A stretch of 53,529 nt of DNA, taken from positions 1-53,529 of the forward strand of contig JAUCBJ010006994.1 of assembly GCA_032718475.1 (NCBI GenBank), read 5' to 3'. The notes beneath the pieces are model-generated. The model was given only the letters and a program-made list of their open reading frames with translations, did not search any database and was not told where the DNA came from. The translations under genes were made by a program, and so were the position numbers. Below are positions 21,775 through 34,308 of the stretch, piece after piece; positions within the stretch are counted from its first letter, which is position 1, and the number at the start of each line of letters is the position of its first letter. The stretch is from Nemertoderma westbladi (taxonomy: Eukaryota; Xenacoelomorpha; Nemertodermatida; Nemertodermatidae).

Positions 21775-23448
21775 TACTTACCGGAATCAATTACTGTAGT
21801 ATATTTAGATTAGGAGGTTTGGGTCTAGGGTGCGATACATACTGTACTTGTATGTTGAGCAAGTTTAATATACTGTATGTGTTTTTTGTTTATGCCGTTT
21901 TGTTTGTGTATTTTGATGGCCTTAGGTCTGAGTACTACTGATCCTATGTTTTTTGTTAGTTTGTGGGCTGTGAGACTCTAGTGTTTGACCATATCTTTTA
22001 TACTGTATATATACCATGAAGGCCCGCAATAGTCAGTATGTCATTACATCAATTCAATCAACATCAATTTTCGCATATACTGTAATCTGTAGGTATTAAC
22101 TTTTGTCACTGATGCTCTCCCAGTTGGGCAATTTTATGCTTCACATATTGCTAGCTTACAGATTATACCACACGCAGGGGACGTAAGACTTACTGCAAGG
22201 CACGTTTGGGGAATTATTGCATAGGGAACAATGTAATGTAATTGTAAATGAAATGCATTCAGTTCTCAATATCAAACAAAATAAAAACATATGCAAATAA
22301 CACAATACTGGTTCTACACACAATTGAAGTAGTTTATTTACATGGAAGCTGCTGTGCGAAGTAGGTATAATAAAACTGCAGTTTTTTATCATAGTCCACC
22401 ACCACAGCACACTTGTTGTTCGAGATGTTAATGTAACTAATTGTAGGGGGGGGGGGGGGGGGGGGGGGGGGGCACTGTCTTAAGAACAGTGTTTGGAAAC
22501 GATATTTTACTGTCGAGGCATTTATGGGGAGTTAACCTGAAGATGCCTAGTAAGCCATTATGTAGTTCTTATGAGTGTTACCAAAGCCTCGGGTACCTGC
22601 CGCATAGCAGGAACACTCACGAACGTGTGGGGGTATATATAATATTATCTAATATATATATCATAACGAGATCTAGAATTAGTTACTGTAAGTATAAGGC
22701 CTCAGCACTTACAAACTGCTTCAAAGGGGTACGATAGTTACGTATAAACCGTTCCGTTATATTGTGTTGTTGGCTAGTGGGTGTACTTATGACATACATA
22801 TCACAGGTAGGACACTACTTGGCCTAGTGTGTGATAAGCGCACGATTTACTCGAATCACTTGCATTGCTGGTAAATAGTAGTTACTAGTTGGGAACAATA
22901 TAACAATACTATGGACTCACACATTCGCATTAAATGAACCGAATCTTATTACTGACAGGGCGCATTTACACTCACCGTGAGGAAATCGAGTTGGTTTGAT
23001 CTCTGGTATGACCTACTATAACAGTTAGTAGGTCATGTCTCTGGTCCAATATATTCATCAACAAGTAATGCAATAATAGTAAGTTGCAAATGATTAGTTA
23101 TAAATTGCAAGTGACTAGATAAAATATCGTAGGCCAGTGTAACTAACGTGACTTACTAGGCTATATATTCGATATAATTTACCAAGTTATCAAGGTTAAG
23201 CCTGTCCTATGGAGGCTGACAACAGTTATATATGGATATACAATGCACAATAAAATGGAATCAGCCAATAAGACGTAAGGTTACCGGTTTCGGTAGCTAC
23301 CAATGAGAGTTCAGTAATACTGCAACCGTTGTTAGGCAACAATATAAACAACTTTATGGGCTATTCAATACATTCGAAGCACAAATGTTATATGCATGAA
23401 AACCGAATAATAATACGATGAAAATTTTCTGTAGATTTTAGTATACAG
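21775..23448. other. Intergenic DNA, no gene seen
   Basis: Low-complexity and AT-rich DNA. The only clear feature is a 27-base G-run at 22446-22472. Short open frames here have no recognisable coding character. Confidence 0.5.
22446..22472 (+). repeat. Homopolymer G27
   Basis: An uninterrupted run of 27 G. Similar long C/G runs occur at 3151-3176, 9751-9768 and 39057-39070. Lengths may be affected by sequencing. Confidence 0.9.
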
Positions 23449-23856
23449 TTAGCATTGGCAGCAAAAGGTTACAAGGGTTTCTTTCGAAATAATAACTATA
23501 AACAAAGCCATAATTTCATACGGATTTTTACGATCTAATTTGATCCCAAACTTTTCACATTTATTGCTTTCTATATTCCCGCTATATTGACTAATAACAA
23601 TAAAGTTATCTGACATTGATAAAATTGTGAATTTATCTAAATCATCTTCTTCTTTGTAATCTAAAAGGTAATTAGTAGAATCTACCTCACCGAAAATATC
23701 AATAGAATGTAGTTCTTTTCTTGCTTGTTCAGAAATATCTATTTTAAAATTAGGTTGTGAAGGACAATAAATAGCGTTACCAATAACAATACAAGTAAGA
23801 TTATCAACAGTATTAAATGTATGTCTTATTACAGGAGCAGGTGTATCAGAAGACAT
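23449..23856 (-). CDS. Hypothetical protein or first exon
   Basis: The ATG at 23856 (MSSDTPAPVIRHTF) opens 135 codons. Composition is balanced and acidic in the middle (DYKEEDDLDKF), unlike the AT-rich noise around it, and the start is preceded by a TATATA-rich region on the same strand. I recognise no domain. The C-terminal end may be intronic read-through, with the frame ending in FCCQC. It could be a single-exon gene, a first exon or chance. Confidence 0.3.
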   Translation of the reverse strand: MSSDTPAPVIRHTFNTVDNLTCIVIGNAIYCPSQPNFKIDISEQARKELHSIDIFGEVDSTNYLLDYKEEDDLDKFTILSMSDNFIVISQYSGNIESNKCEKFGIKLDRKNPYEIMALFIVIISKETLVTFCCQC

Positions 23857-24230
23857 TATTATTATTATTATTTTATGTAAAAACAATTAAATAACAGCGA
23901 CAAGGCAGATAAATAAATATTTATAATATTTTTTCTATTCTATTCATATATTTATATAGATCATTTTATATATATACAACCAATCAACTAAGAGCACGTG
24001 TCACGTGTAACCAATAGAAAGTGAATGATAAGGCCAGGCTACGGTATAACACGGATATTTGTCGCCTTTTTCTCTCGAGGTTGAATGGAAGAGTGAGCAG
24101 TGAATTGTTGCGAATCATGATGGTCCCATGTTCGATCCCGGTTGAATATTTTGTTATCTGAAAAATTGCGAAATGAAAATTTACTTACTGGTGAAAAATT
24201 ACGGGTAGAAAGACACCTGAAATAAAAGAT

Positions 24231-24415
24231 ATGAAAATACTGGTTGCTGAAAAATAGCGATTTGAAAAATTGTAGAAGTTACCTGTAGACACCCCGAGCA
24301 CCTGTAAAATAAAGGATGGTGAATATGAAAATACTGGTTGTGAAAAATAGCAATTTGAAAAATAGTAGAAGTTACCTGACGCTAAGAGTAGACACCCTAG
24401 CACGTGTAAAATAAA
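24231..24415. repeat. Tandem duplication, about 95-105 bp
   Basis: atgaaaatactggttg recurs at 24231 and 24325, each followed by gaaaaatagc, ttgaaaaat, gtagaagttacctg, tagacaccc and gtaaaataaagg. The second unit has a 10-bp insertion. Confidence 0.8.
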
Positions 24416-24750
24416 GGCTCGCAATTGGAGGAAGGAGTAGAAAGGAAGTTAATTGGGTGAATAATAACGCTTCTAGCGGAATAAGCGGGAACTTGAGAAG
24501 TTACCATGGTTACAGTTGAAATGCTGGCATTGAAAAAATAACGACCACTGCTAACGGTTGAAATGGTGGCTTCTGATTGGAGGAAGGAGTAGAAATGGAT
24601 AGTAATGCTGGACTATGGGTAACTCTGATGCGAGGGACTATCTTCTTATACAACTACCATTCCAAGGTTTAGACTGTCGTTATTGCCGTTAGTTTAAAGT
24701 TTGAAAGGGTCAAAAATGACCCAGTCAGTGTTCCATGGGTAATGGATTAA

Positions 24751-24960
24751 TTGGCCTACAACATTAGCCAGGAAAAGTACATACAGGATAAATTTGAAGC
24801 AATTACGATTGGTCACATACTACAACAATCAAGACTTATCTGGCAAACAGTAAATGATGTATCTGGTCGGAAAATTTATTCTAAGGGGTGCCTCAAAGCT
24901 GATAGTCCTGAAGAAGTGGTTGGAAATGGAAAGATCACTTCAGTAACTTGCTTGGGCGGC
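24751..24960 (+). pseudogene. Possible LINE fragment (endonuclease-RT linker)
   Basis: The translation QQSRLIWQTVNDVSGRK followed by KGCLKADSPEEVV resembles the W-x-(I/V)(I/V)NE-(I/V)(S/T)GRK...K(A/G)x(S/T)PEER segment between endonuclease and reverse transcriptase of many invertebrate LINEs. Nothing else of the element is recognisable on either side. The match is short, so this is tentative. Confidence 0.4.
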
Positions 24961-25688
24961 CACCAAACATACATCGAATGGCGTAGGATTAGGCCTACTC
25001 TTACTCTTAGCAATGGCAGTAATTGTAAATTGTTTGATAAAAATTTCCTAAGCTAAACCAGTCTATAAATCTCACAAAAAATGTTTCATAAACACATCCG
25101 CTAGGTAGTGTTTCTATTATTGACTCTATGACAATTTTCGTGTTATGGGGGTATTTTTCGAAATAAAACAAAAGATTAATGTAATCTGTTAAACAATCAT
25201 AGTTCTAATTGATGTTTCCCTAGAAATAATATGGGGGCATATTCTAGAATTATTGTTATTCTAGTAAGCTTATTTTGATTTAAATGCTTCTGCTCTGTAG
25301 TAAGTTGTACATTACAGCAGCTATAGGCTCATTCCATGAAAAGGTCATCCTCCCCACTAATTTCTAAAAATGAGATGTAGCTTTGAATTTATACTTATTT
25401 TAGGTCAAAATTTATCGTACTTCATGAATTCTGTGCTAATAATTGTATCAACACAGGTGGTTTATCAAAAATAGTCGAATTACAAATTATGCACCTGCTC
25501 TGCACAATATGTGAATAAAAGTGTGCAAAAGTTTCGTTTCCTGTAGGCACTTCCTATGACCAATAAATTAACATTTCTGAGCATGTACCAAATCAAAAAC
25601 AAACCCATTTTCGAATTTTTTTGGTTTTATTTAATTTCACCAGTGTTTCGTTCCTCTGTAATGAAATCGATAAAGTTAATCATGTGAT

Positions 25689-26400
25689 GTCCCATACTTT
25701 ACCTAAAATAGTGAAATTTTTAGTTTATTCACAGAGATGTAACGCAGCCAAATCACCCAGTGGAATGCAAAGCACGTTTGTGTTGCGTCATCGTATAACA
25801 CAATTAGATTCATCTTCACTCCCTCAGAAATATCTTGGTGGCCAATTGAAAATTGTCCCATACTTTACCATCAAAATGGCGATTATATTAGTGCACTGTA
25901 TTAATGTAATATGTGAAGCCATGAGTGTTATAATACTCTAAGGTCATATTCGGTCGTAAGAATATGAGTCTATATTTGAACTGAGAATCATTCCTCAGTC
26001 AAGAAATCCTTGGGTTTATGCATGTAAAGTCCCATACTTTACCAAAAAATAGTGAAATTTTTAATTTATACACAGAGAAGTAGTCTAACTAAGCCCAATC
26101 ACCAGGTGGAATGCAGAGCACGTTTGTGTTGCGTCATCTTAAGAAACAATTACCTGTAGTTTCATAATCTACTCCCTCAGAAACATCATAACGGCCAATT
26201 GAAAATTGTCCCATACTTTACCATTATAATGGCGATTACATTAGTGCACTGTATTAATGTAATATATGAAACCTGGAGGGCAGGAGTGTTATAATGCTTT
26301 ACGGTGATAGTAGGGGGAAGCATAGAAGTATGTATTTGAACTAAGAATCATTCCTCAATTAACTAATCTTAGAGTTTATGCATGTAAAGTCCCGTACTTT
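25689..26400. repeat. Bipartite tandem repeat, 340-360 bp period
   Basis: GTCCCATACTTTACC starts units at 25689, 26029 and (gtcccgtacttta) 26389, and also recurs mid-unit at 25855 and 26208, so each unit carries the word twice. The units share agcacgtttgtgttgcgtcatc, ccaattgaaaattgtccc and tagtgcactgtattaatgtaatat in order. An open frame at 25621-25941 is part of this repeat and is not taken as a gene. Confidence 0.85.
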
Positions 26401-26896
26401 ACAACAAATTTCAAAAAATTTAGTTTTTTTTCAGTTTTTTGTTCCCGTTTATTGCCGCGGTCCGCTGCTTAGCCTGCCATCTGTCCCTCAGTTGGGTTCA
26501 CCGTGGTGAAACATGTTAAAAGGCAGATGTAACAAATAATTCTAACTTTATTACAATTATGTGTAAAGTGATAACTAATAAGGCACAATTCACATAGAAA
26601 TAATGTACAAAACTATAATGTAAGGTATAACAAGTAAGCTAAGGTAAGTGATAACTAATGAACAAATCGCACCTTTTATAGCAAATTAGTGCTGCTAACA
26701 ATCGAGATAAATCTAGATTGTTCTATGAGTTCCATTACATTTTTAAAGATAACTATTGGTCCAGCAAACGCATAACTTGCACGACATTGGTTACTGTCAA
26801 ATAACTGCAATCACATTGGTTAATCTACCTTGAGCAGATACAATTAAATTGTAGCGGTCAATTCAAATGAGTTGAAATTTAGCACAAAAAATAATT

Positions 26897-26975
26897 CACA
26901 CCTGCTAGGATTTGAACTCGATACCTACCAAACGATTGTTTAACACATAACCGACTGAGCTACTGAACCACTTGA
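26897..26975 (-). pseudogene. Degenerate tRNA-like sequence / SINE head
   Basis: On the minus strand TAGCTCAGTCGG fits the Pol III A box (TRGCNNAGTNGG) and GAGTTCAAATCC fits the B box, at tRNA spacing. The D and T stems pair poorly and no convincing acceptor stem is seen, so it is a tRNA pseudogene or a tRNA-derived SINE, not a functional tRNA. Confidence 0.45.
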
Positions 26976-27219
26976 ATAATGTTGTACAAATAGCTATAGT
27001 AAATCCAAAATAAATGAGGACTTAATGTAATCTTTATAATAATAATGCGAGTTAATTCCAACAAAATAAAAATTTTGAAATTCACGGCTTTTGTGAGGAT
27101 ATAATTCTATACCGCTCCATGAAAACAGGATATTATCGGGCTTAAAATATACAGTTTTCACCAATAACAAATCAAATTATGAAATACTTGGGGCGTACCT
27201 ACATATTTACAATTAAATT

Positions 27220-27830
27220 TCAAACAATAATACTTCCTTTCCACGTAATAATTTGGTACAAAATAATTACAAATTCAAACTTTACATATTTAAGGCTTTA
27301 TCAAGTAGGTACAATATAAATCTAAATTAAATTCACCAAATATAAATCTATTGCCTCTCAAATATTGCATAAATTCAAATAATTACAAATACAAATCCTG
27401 CAAATACTGCATATTTTATACAAATAAAATATAAATTGCATAATATTCGAAGTAACTGTAAATACAAATACTGCTTTATATATAACATACAAATTGCATA
27501 ATATTCGAAGTAACTGTAAATACAAATACTGCTTTATATATAAAATATAAATTGCATAAATTCAAATAATTACAAATACAAATAAATGAAATCTTAAGAA
27601 AGGCTCACGAGTCTTCCGTCTACCCTTGCCTCTCAAATATTGCATAAATTTAAATAATTACAAATACAAATACTTTCATACCTAAATATAAATTGCATAA
27701 GTTTGGAATAATTACAAAATATAAATCCTTCTAAATATAAATCTTTCAAATATAAAATATTTCTAATATAATTCTTTCTAAATATAAATCTTTCTCTTTC
27801 GTATAAAATATCAAATGAAATCATAAGAAA
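27220..27830. repeat. AT-rich repeats with two copies of the 20-nt dyad
   Basis: Units of the type aaatataaattgcataaattcaaataattacaaatac are repeated irregularly. Two near-identical blocks, aatgaaatcWtaagaaaggctcac... at 27585-27630 and 27813-27860, carry the dyad described in the findings. No gene is evident. Confidence 0.7.
27597..27620 (-). repeat. 20-nt dyad motif, instance 1 (non-coding)
   Basis: Quasi-palindrome: core CTCACGAG within gaaaggctc...agtcttcc. Confidence 0.7.
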
Positions 27831-27849
27831 GGCTCACGAGTCTTCCGTC
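27826..27849 (-). repeat. 20-nt dyad motif, instance 2 (non-coding)
   Basis: Same words as instance 1, just downstream of ZK copy A. Confidence 0.7.
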
Positions 27850-27867
27850 CACCCTTTGCCTTCCATT

Positions 27868-28207
27868 TTATCGCTTTTCGGACCAGGCCCTGCCGCATCC
27901 TTGAAAACTGCGTATAGGCGATTTGGCTCGTAATACGGGACTTATGGGGCGAGTCACTAGTTTACCTTGGACGTTGGGAGATGGTGCGACCATTTCCTCA
28001 CAAGCTCGTCTCTTCGTAAACCCAAATCCTCGTCCGACTCCTCGTGACTGATCGGTTGGTTCTACCGTAGGTAAAACGCCTGGGAACGCGCTGGAAGCGG
28101 ACGGTACAGACCCAAGAGAGACTTGCGCCCCCTTTTGATCGGCTGGTATGTGTCCCAATCCTCCTCGCGATTCTCTGGGAAGCGACACCGTATCTCGAGT
28201 AACTCAA
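27868..28207 (-). other. Open extension after ZK copy A
   Basis: The ZK frame continues after its TGA (28228) and a second TGA (about 28205) as about 110 further codons, a disordered, Gly/Pro/Ser/Arg-rich stretch ending at 27868. It may be a former C-terminal tail of ZK or just open non-coding DNA. Copy B has diverged here and cannot decide. Confidence 0.3.
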
Positions 28208-28227
28208 ATAGTCGGCTCAAATCCCTT

Positions 28228-31200
28228 TCACTCTTCAATATTGATAATTTTCTTTAGTTGTTGGCTCACTTTCTGAAACCTTATGATCCTGTTCTGTCCG
28301 TCCTCTCGAGGGTGACGTGCAGACGGCGCAACCGGAGCGGCTGGTAGGTTGGTCGCCTGTAGGATCTCCTCTTCCTCAAATACGCTCGATCGTATGCGTT
28401 TGTGGTAGAAGGCGGCTCGGTACGCCCATGCTACGGTTAACCAAGCTCCCTTGTTTCGCTTTTCTGTTCGGAAATGATCAAATTCACCATACGTAATACG
28501 ATTAACTACTTTCTGGAAGTTCCATGTATTCTTATTATCATGATGAATCTGCAACAAATATTCGCGCACAACCCTAAATCCACTATCGTGAGGCAAAATT
28601 TCAACTACCTCGATTAGTTTGTCATATTGTGGCATAGCGGAGATATATACTTCTGACATCATGGTTTGAGGATTTACCGCCCAAAATCCAAGATGTGCTC
28701 TCATCGGGAATCGTCTTCTTTGTGCCGATACATGTTTGTCAGCTAAATCTTCCCAATTATCAAATAGTTTTCTCACGAGTTTTACAGATTCTTGTTCATA
28801 TGGTATGTCTCGTAATTGACATTCAGATGCTCGATGTCCCTTTATATTGCAGTATGAGCATTGAGCCATAAATCTCCAGCAAGTATAAAATGTATGGGAC
28901 CCCTGATCTCCATACCATCCACAAATCAATTGAGTCGTAGTAATATGTTTTCCGCTACATTTCGTTGAGTGATGTCCAGCGACGCCACATTTGCCACACA
29001 TCGTATTGGCAGAGTACCACACTCGCTCAAATATAAGGTCTCCAATTGGTCCAGCGCTTCCTCCCACACTATAGTCATAATCGTCTGGATCTACAGGTTG
29101 GTATGTTTCAGAAGGTTGTATGCAAACTACAGCATCTGTAGCTTCAAGTTGTCGAATCTCCATCTGAGATTTCTTCGGAAGGTTTCTTTCAATCTCAAGG
29201 AGTTCCTCCAGAGGATCACCAATGATCGTTGTTGCATCGGAATCATCACCTAAGTGACCGATAGGCGTGCGCGTCTGCCGTGATTCGTCTGTAACTTCTA
29301 CGATACGTTCTCCTTCATAAGGTAACATTGTAAACATAGATGGTCTTTCGATAAGAGATCCCGCACAGCGAAGATACACATCTCGAAATATACTAAATCC
29401 TGCTTGAGTAAAGGCATTGCACTGAGCGTCTGAATTGTAGAAGGGTTCGAGAAATCATCTAAACACGTCGGTATGAATTCTCCCTTCCTCGTAGAACGTA
29501 TGTTCTTCTCCGAGACAAAGTGGATGTCGTTTAAGAGTCCAAGACACAATGTCGGCGATCAAGCAAACATTCACTGATGACTCTATCGCTAAATAATATT
29601 GTAGTACTGCTCTTGGAGGTGACGTAATAGCCCAATACACGCATCCTCTCCATTTTAGCTGTGATTCGAACTCGTTTATATCTGGAGTATCACCTTCTCC
29701 ATACGTTTCGATATACTTTGTCTCTTACTTTCCTTGTAATCCCAATTAAACATCAGGTAGGAAATGTATCCAGTTCCAGTCTTTTGAGTATCATACTCCC
29801 GGAAAAATCCTTGTTCTATAGACCACAGTATAAGAGGTCGAGTGTCGACGTAAGGTGTCAGTAATCGGTTGTCACTGTCCGACATGCCGTCAAAGTCGCT
29901 AATTAAGTCCTCTTGCACTCCTGATCCAATCTTTACAACAGTTTTATCTAGAATAATGTTTCTTACCATCTTCGGTAACATTCTAGCATTGATGTTGCAG
30001 GCCTGGCAGATCTTCTTTACTATGTTAGTAATGAGATGATGCCGCTTAGTAGTTCCTTGAGGTATCAGCATTCGTTTGTTGCTTCTTTGTCTACTGAAAA
30101 CGTGCAAGACTCCGTCTGCCGCTCTAATTTGTATAGTATTGGAAGTCAGACTTTGTTGATGGCTGCCGCCCTCGTTATCATAAAACATGTAACCATTTTC
30201 TTGAAATGATCTAAACGTCTTGTTCCATTCGTCCATTAATTCTTCAGAAGGTTGCCAAATCTTCTCTATGTCCTTCTCGTCCTCGAAACGAATAACTTTA
30301 CCTTGCCAATTTGTGGCGATGTCTGTATCCGACTCAAAAGTTCCTGTTCCAATCCACAAGCGAATTGTTCTGGTCAGATATCCTTTCAAGTTACTCGAGG
30401 CTATATTGGCGCCAGCTCTATCCAGTTCCCTAAAGTCTTGAATATGTGGCGGAACGTTATGCACAACCTTTTGCGTAATATGTCTACGTAAATCATATAT
30501 TTAAACCATATCGCTTAGAACAACTGCAGGAAGAAACTCTAAGTTTGAAATGATTTCCGGATGATCCACAATAGGTATTTCGTATGTCGTATCTTCTCGG
30601 ACTGGTATACTAATAGGGAAATTGAGTGTCTTACTCAATGGTTTCGTAGTCGGAGTACTATACAATTGCGTTTCTCTTGTCCTTTCCGGTGATGCAATTT
30701 GTAGTCTCTGAATAACATTTTGAGCAAAGTTTATGCTTTTGAAAATTTCCGGTGTCATCTCCTTAGCTGAAGTTTGATCATGTGACGTCCAATGGTAAGG
30801 TAGGCTCGCAAGTCTTCCGCCCCATTCTTCCATCTCACCTTCCTCGAAAGCCTTATAGGATCTGTATAGGCTAAGAGCTTCTTTCTTTTCGCGAGTTGAC
30901 TGAGTCACCTCTTCCTGCGTAAGTTCATATGCATCGGGTTCAACAATCTTAGGTGGGCAAACGACAATTTCTCCCGCCTTTGGTCCACAGATAGCAAATG
31001 AATGATACGGATTCGATAAAGGATACCCTCCTTCCTGGTAACATAGTTGTTGATGGTTTGAACACCTCGCTAATATCGGTTCGGGATTTTCCTTATTCAA
31101 ACGCATTGGGATCGCCTTTTGTTGTTCGCGCATACAAGCACCACATTGATAATAAAGTTTATAAACTGAAAAGGCTTCCTTTGTTTCTCTATCGTCTCCT

Positions 31201-31589
31201 CGAGTTCGTCTGTAAAGATGCATTCCATCGAATTCATCGCGTACCGCAGGCATAGGTTCATGTGCCTTCAGGTATTGCATGGTATGATACAAGCGACTTA
31301 TTTCTGTATCGGGGTCTTCACTGATATCTTCCGTATCGCATAAAGCATCGTACGGATAAAGTTTGTTGAAGGTTTTACACAAACTTTCGATTCTTTCGTT
31401 TAGAGCGTTCTGCCTTCTCTTTAATACCGTCGAGTCATATTTAGTTTTAGCGAGTTTTGCTGTACTTTCTGATAAATCCTTTTTACCAAATATAGTGTAG
31501 TCTTTTGCTCCAAATCGTTCGAATGGAGCTGCCGCTTCCTCTTGGATATCATATTCCCATCTCGGCTCTCCAGATATCCCCTTTGCCAT
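28228..31589 (-). pseudogene. ZK gene copy A: unrecognised zinc-ribbon/zinc-knuckle protein, about 1,120 codons
   Basis: ATG at 31589 (MAKGISGEPRWEYD, conserved in copy B at 52790). The first 362 codons contain a coiled-coil-like stretch, then YYQCGACMREQQ...RCSNHQQLC (C-x2-C/C-x2-H, about residues 145-180). A TAA at 30501 is followed in the same frame by the next domain (DIEKIWQPSEELMDEW, GVLHVFSRQRSNKR). Compared with copy B, a one-base loss near 29720 shifts the frame and a CGA-to-TGA change stops it at 29455. The C-terminal third has CCHC knuckles MCGKCGVAGHHSTKC (about 28965-29005) and CSYCNIKGHRASEC (about 28825-28866), then a conserved domain (LGFWAVNPQTMMSEV, KGAWLTVAWAYRAAFYHKR). There is no RT, protease or integrase. 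It lies directly downstream of BEL-3 pol on the same strand. A nucleic-acid-binding role is inferred only from the knuckles. Confidence 0.6.
30800..30820 (-). repeat. 20-nt dyad motif, instance 3 (inside ZK copy A)
   Basis: Reads GGRLASLP in the ZK frame. Confidence 0.7.
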
Positions 31590-32242
31590 TATTGGAAGTA
31601 TTGTTACATAATCATTACAACTAGAGGGAATACAACAGTGTTTATGTTAGTTGTGAGGAGCTTTGAGAGTTTTTTGTCTGCCCTTTTGGTTCGACAACGC
31701 TCTAACCTCCTACCCATAGCCTAAGATCTAGGGTTTCTATAATGACACACTGTTTCTTATTTAAAAATTTGCCGAAATAAAAAAGATTTGGGCTAAACTG
31801 GCTGTGAGTCTAAAATACTCACTTTTTGATCCCAAACTATTATCAGAAAAATAAGCAATCAAGAATTAGTAATATAGGGAAGTCTATTGGTTGACGTAAC
31901 TTATTGAAACAAGACCGTGTAAAATTTAATTTTAAAGAAAGGCTCGCGAGTTTTCCGTTCTCTTGTTTCTCTAATTTTAAGTCCCACCCGACTGTACCCT
32001 GAAATCCATTCACTGGAGAAAATTTTAAAAATTTTTCAAATCCAAATGGATTGTCTAAAATTTCGAAAATGTCTCATATTGTGAGTTCCAAGTAGAATTC
32101 CATTTCTTATACCTACAAATCCCGCTCCTATGTGACACATAAGGGTACCACCCTCAATGTTCACATATAAAGACAATGGAATTCTGCCGCTGTCTTTACT
32201 ACAGTGTACAGGTACGTGGAAATCTATTTGGTAAATACCTCA
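31590..32242 (-). other. Spacer between BEL-3 pol and ZK copy A
   Basis: The part next to ZK (31590-31790) is shared with the flank of copy B (52791-52985), for example ctagagggaatacaaca and atgacacactg. It therefore belongs to the ZK unit and may hold its leader or promoter. The rest (31800-32240) is AT-rich, carries dyad instance 4, and shows no gene and no clear LTR. Confidence 0.5.
31936..31959 (-). repeat. 20-nt dyad motif, instance 4 (between BEL-3 pol and ZK)
   Basis: Core CTCGCGAG is a perfect palindrome here. Confidence 0.7.
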
Positions 32243-34290
32243 CTATTTACTAAGATTAGTTGGAGATTTATAATCTCCAGACTCGTTGCGAGTCTTTTCA
32301 AGAAGTACGAGACGTTGAGTCGGTCTGTCTACTGTACGACCGTCAATTGTCCGTACCGTCACAGTCCTTATCACTCCATCCATAGATGGGTGTGTGTCTA
32401 AAATAACACCTGTTATCCAGAAGCGTCTTTTTAAATTCACTTCTGCCAACAGCACGTGATCTCCCGGCTTTAAAGCGCGGGTGTTGTTGTACTAAGTAGT
32501 TCTGGCGGAAATAGAGGGCAAATAATGGTTTTGCCATATTTCCCAGAATTTGTTAGCCAGTAGTTGCATGATTTTCCACGCTTTTCTACCATAGCTATCA
32601 CCTTCTATTGGAATAGAAATAGGCATCAATGAAGTCGGTGCCTGCATTAGCAGGTGTGCCGGTGTTAAAGCAAACTGGGATTGTTTGTCATCGGGTACTA
32701 ATACTATTGGTTTAGTATTTAGTATTGCCTCGATTTCAACAAACAATGTGGTTAGTTGGTCGTCTGTCAAAATGTGGTGTACTGGAATGACCTTTGCCAT
32801 GGCTGTTTTAATAGATTGTATCAGTCTCTCCCAGACTCCGCCTCTCCATGGACTATCTGGAGGATTAAACTTCCAAACAATCTTGTAAGGACGTAGTTCG
32901 TTTGAGATTTGATCATCATCTAATTTCTTAAAGGCCCTTGCAATTTCATTTCAAGCACCAACAAAGTTTGTACCTTGGTCTGAGTATAAGCATTTTACTA
33001 ATCCGCATCTAGCGATAAATCGCCGTAATGCTAGTATGAAAGCGTTGGTGGAAAGATCCATCACACGTTCAATATGAACTGCCCTACTGGACATGCATGT
33101 AAAAAGCAGTCCCCAACGTTTTACTAGTATACGTCCACGTTTCGTATGTATCCGTATGGGACCAAAGCAGTCAATTCCAGTCTCTGTGAAAGGTGGTCTG
33201 AATTCTTCTAGTCGTGCTTGTGGAAGTTCACTCATTTCTTGGGTACTTATTCTAGAATGTACCTTTTTACAAATAATACACATACACGTCACTGAACTTA
33301 GCGCTTTACTGGGTCTAATTAATACAAATCTTTTACGTAAGTAGGAAAGACAGTGGTGTCTTCCAGCGTGTTTAAGATGTAAGTGTGCGTCCAGTATCAT
33401 TGCACGTTGTAATTCGTGATGTTGCGGTATTATTATTGGGTATCTAAAGTTAGTATAAAAGTATGACAAATTAAGCCATTATATATTATCAGACTCCAAC
33501 TCAATATTGGTAACGACTTGATTGGTTGACCTTGACTTATAGATGTGAATTCACGTGTAAAATATCGCAATTGGTAATGGCGAATTAATTTAATTTCACA
33601 TCTGTCAATCTCAGTCAATGTAAGTCGACGTGTAAAGTTGCGTTTGCCTTTTACGTATTGTACAAAACGTACAATCCACGCTAATTTTCGGCATGCATTT
33701 GTCCAAGAATCGGTCAGGTTTACAATACGGTCGACATAAGTATTTATGACGTCATCAGGCAAGTCAGTGGTAAATTTGGAAGATTTTGTTTTACTAGATG
33801 GGCCCACGGGTCTGCTGGTAGGTATTCCCTTGTTGACTGTTGATCCGTCTGGGTCTACGAGTAATTTGTCCTTCTTTACCTCCTTACTTTGATTGTCGGT
33901 ACTTTGTGAGTCGATCTTTAATGGTGGTTTAAATTCTATGGGATCGCTGGGTTTCGGTAAACTTATTTTTCTGCCGATATTAATACCAGGTCTCACCGTA
34001 GGTTGTAAGGTTGGTATGTCTCTTGAGTGCAAAGTAAGACCTGTATTTACATCTGTATAGGTACTACCCACATCTGTAATACATGAAGTTTCACTGTACT
34101 TATGCTGACTCAAGGGTGTCAAATTATGTACACTGTTACATAGTTTGTCAACAGAAGGCCGCTCCAATAGAGAAACTGCGGCTTTACTATGTGTCAATAC
34201 ATTACTAATGTCTGGTAGAACATATTGTGACATGTCTGGTAAAATGTTTCGCGGAACATCTGGCGAAACGTCTTGTGATATGTCTGGCAA
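32243..34290 (-). pseudogene. BEL-3 integrase and C-terminal domain
   Basis: The reading runs down the minus strand. First comes the linker before the integrase (TDSWTNACRKLAWIVRFVQY), then a zinc-binding region with HLKHAG and CMCIICKKV near 33290-33350. The catalytic core follows with the first Asp in TGIDCFGPI (about 33175), the second in YSDQGTNFVGA (about 32960) and the Glu in VEIEAILNTKP (about 32725), then a C-terminal domain of the DUF5641 type (LLAEVNLKRRFWITGVI, RPTQRLVLLE) ending at about 32243. An in-frame TGA at 32951 and frameshifts near 33465 and 32490 break it. All three D,D,E residues are still readable but the protein cannot be made intact. Confidence 0.8.
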
Positions 34291-34308
34291 AATGTCTGGT
34301 TGTTTGTC

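Noticed and set aside
24100-24145. Possible tRNA-derived SINE (B-box-like tgttcgatcccgg at about 24129)
   Set aside because: No A box at proper spacing and no cloverleaf could be found; a B box alone is too weak.
25621-25941. 106-codon open frame
   Set aside because: It spans the first unit of the 340-bp tandem repeat and is not open in the second unit.
28228-31589. ZK as a viral envelope gene
   Set aside because: It has the env position, but no signal peptide, membrane segment or cysteine-rich ectodomain is seen; its knuckles point to nucleic-acid binding instead.
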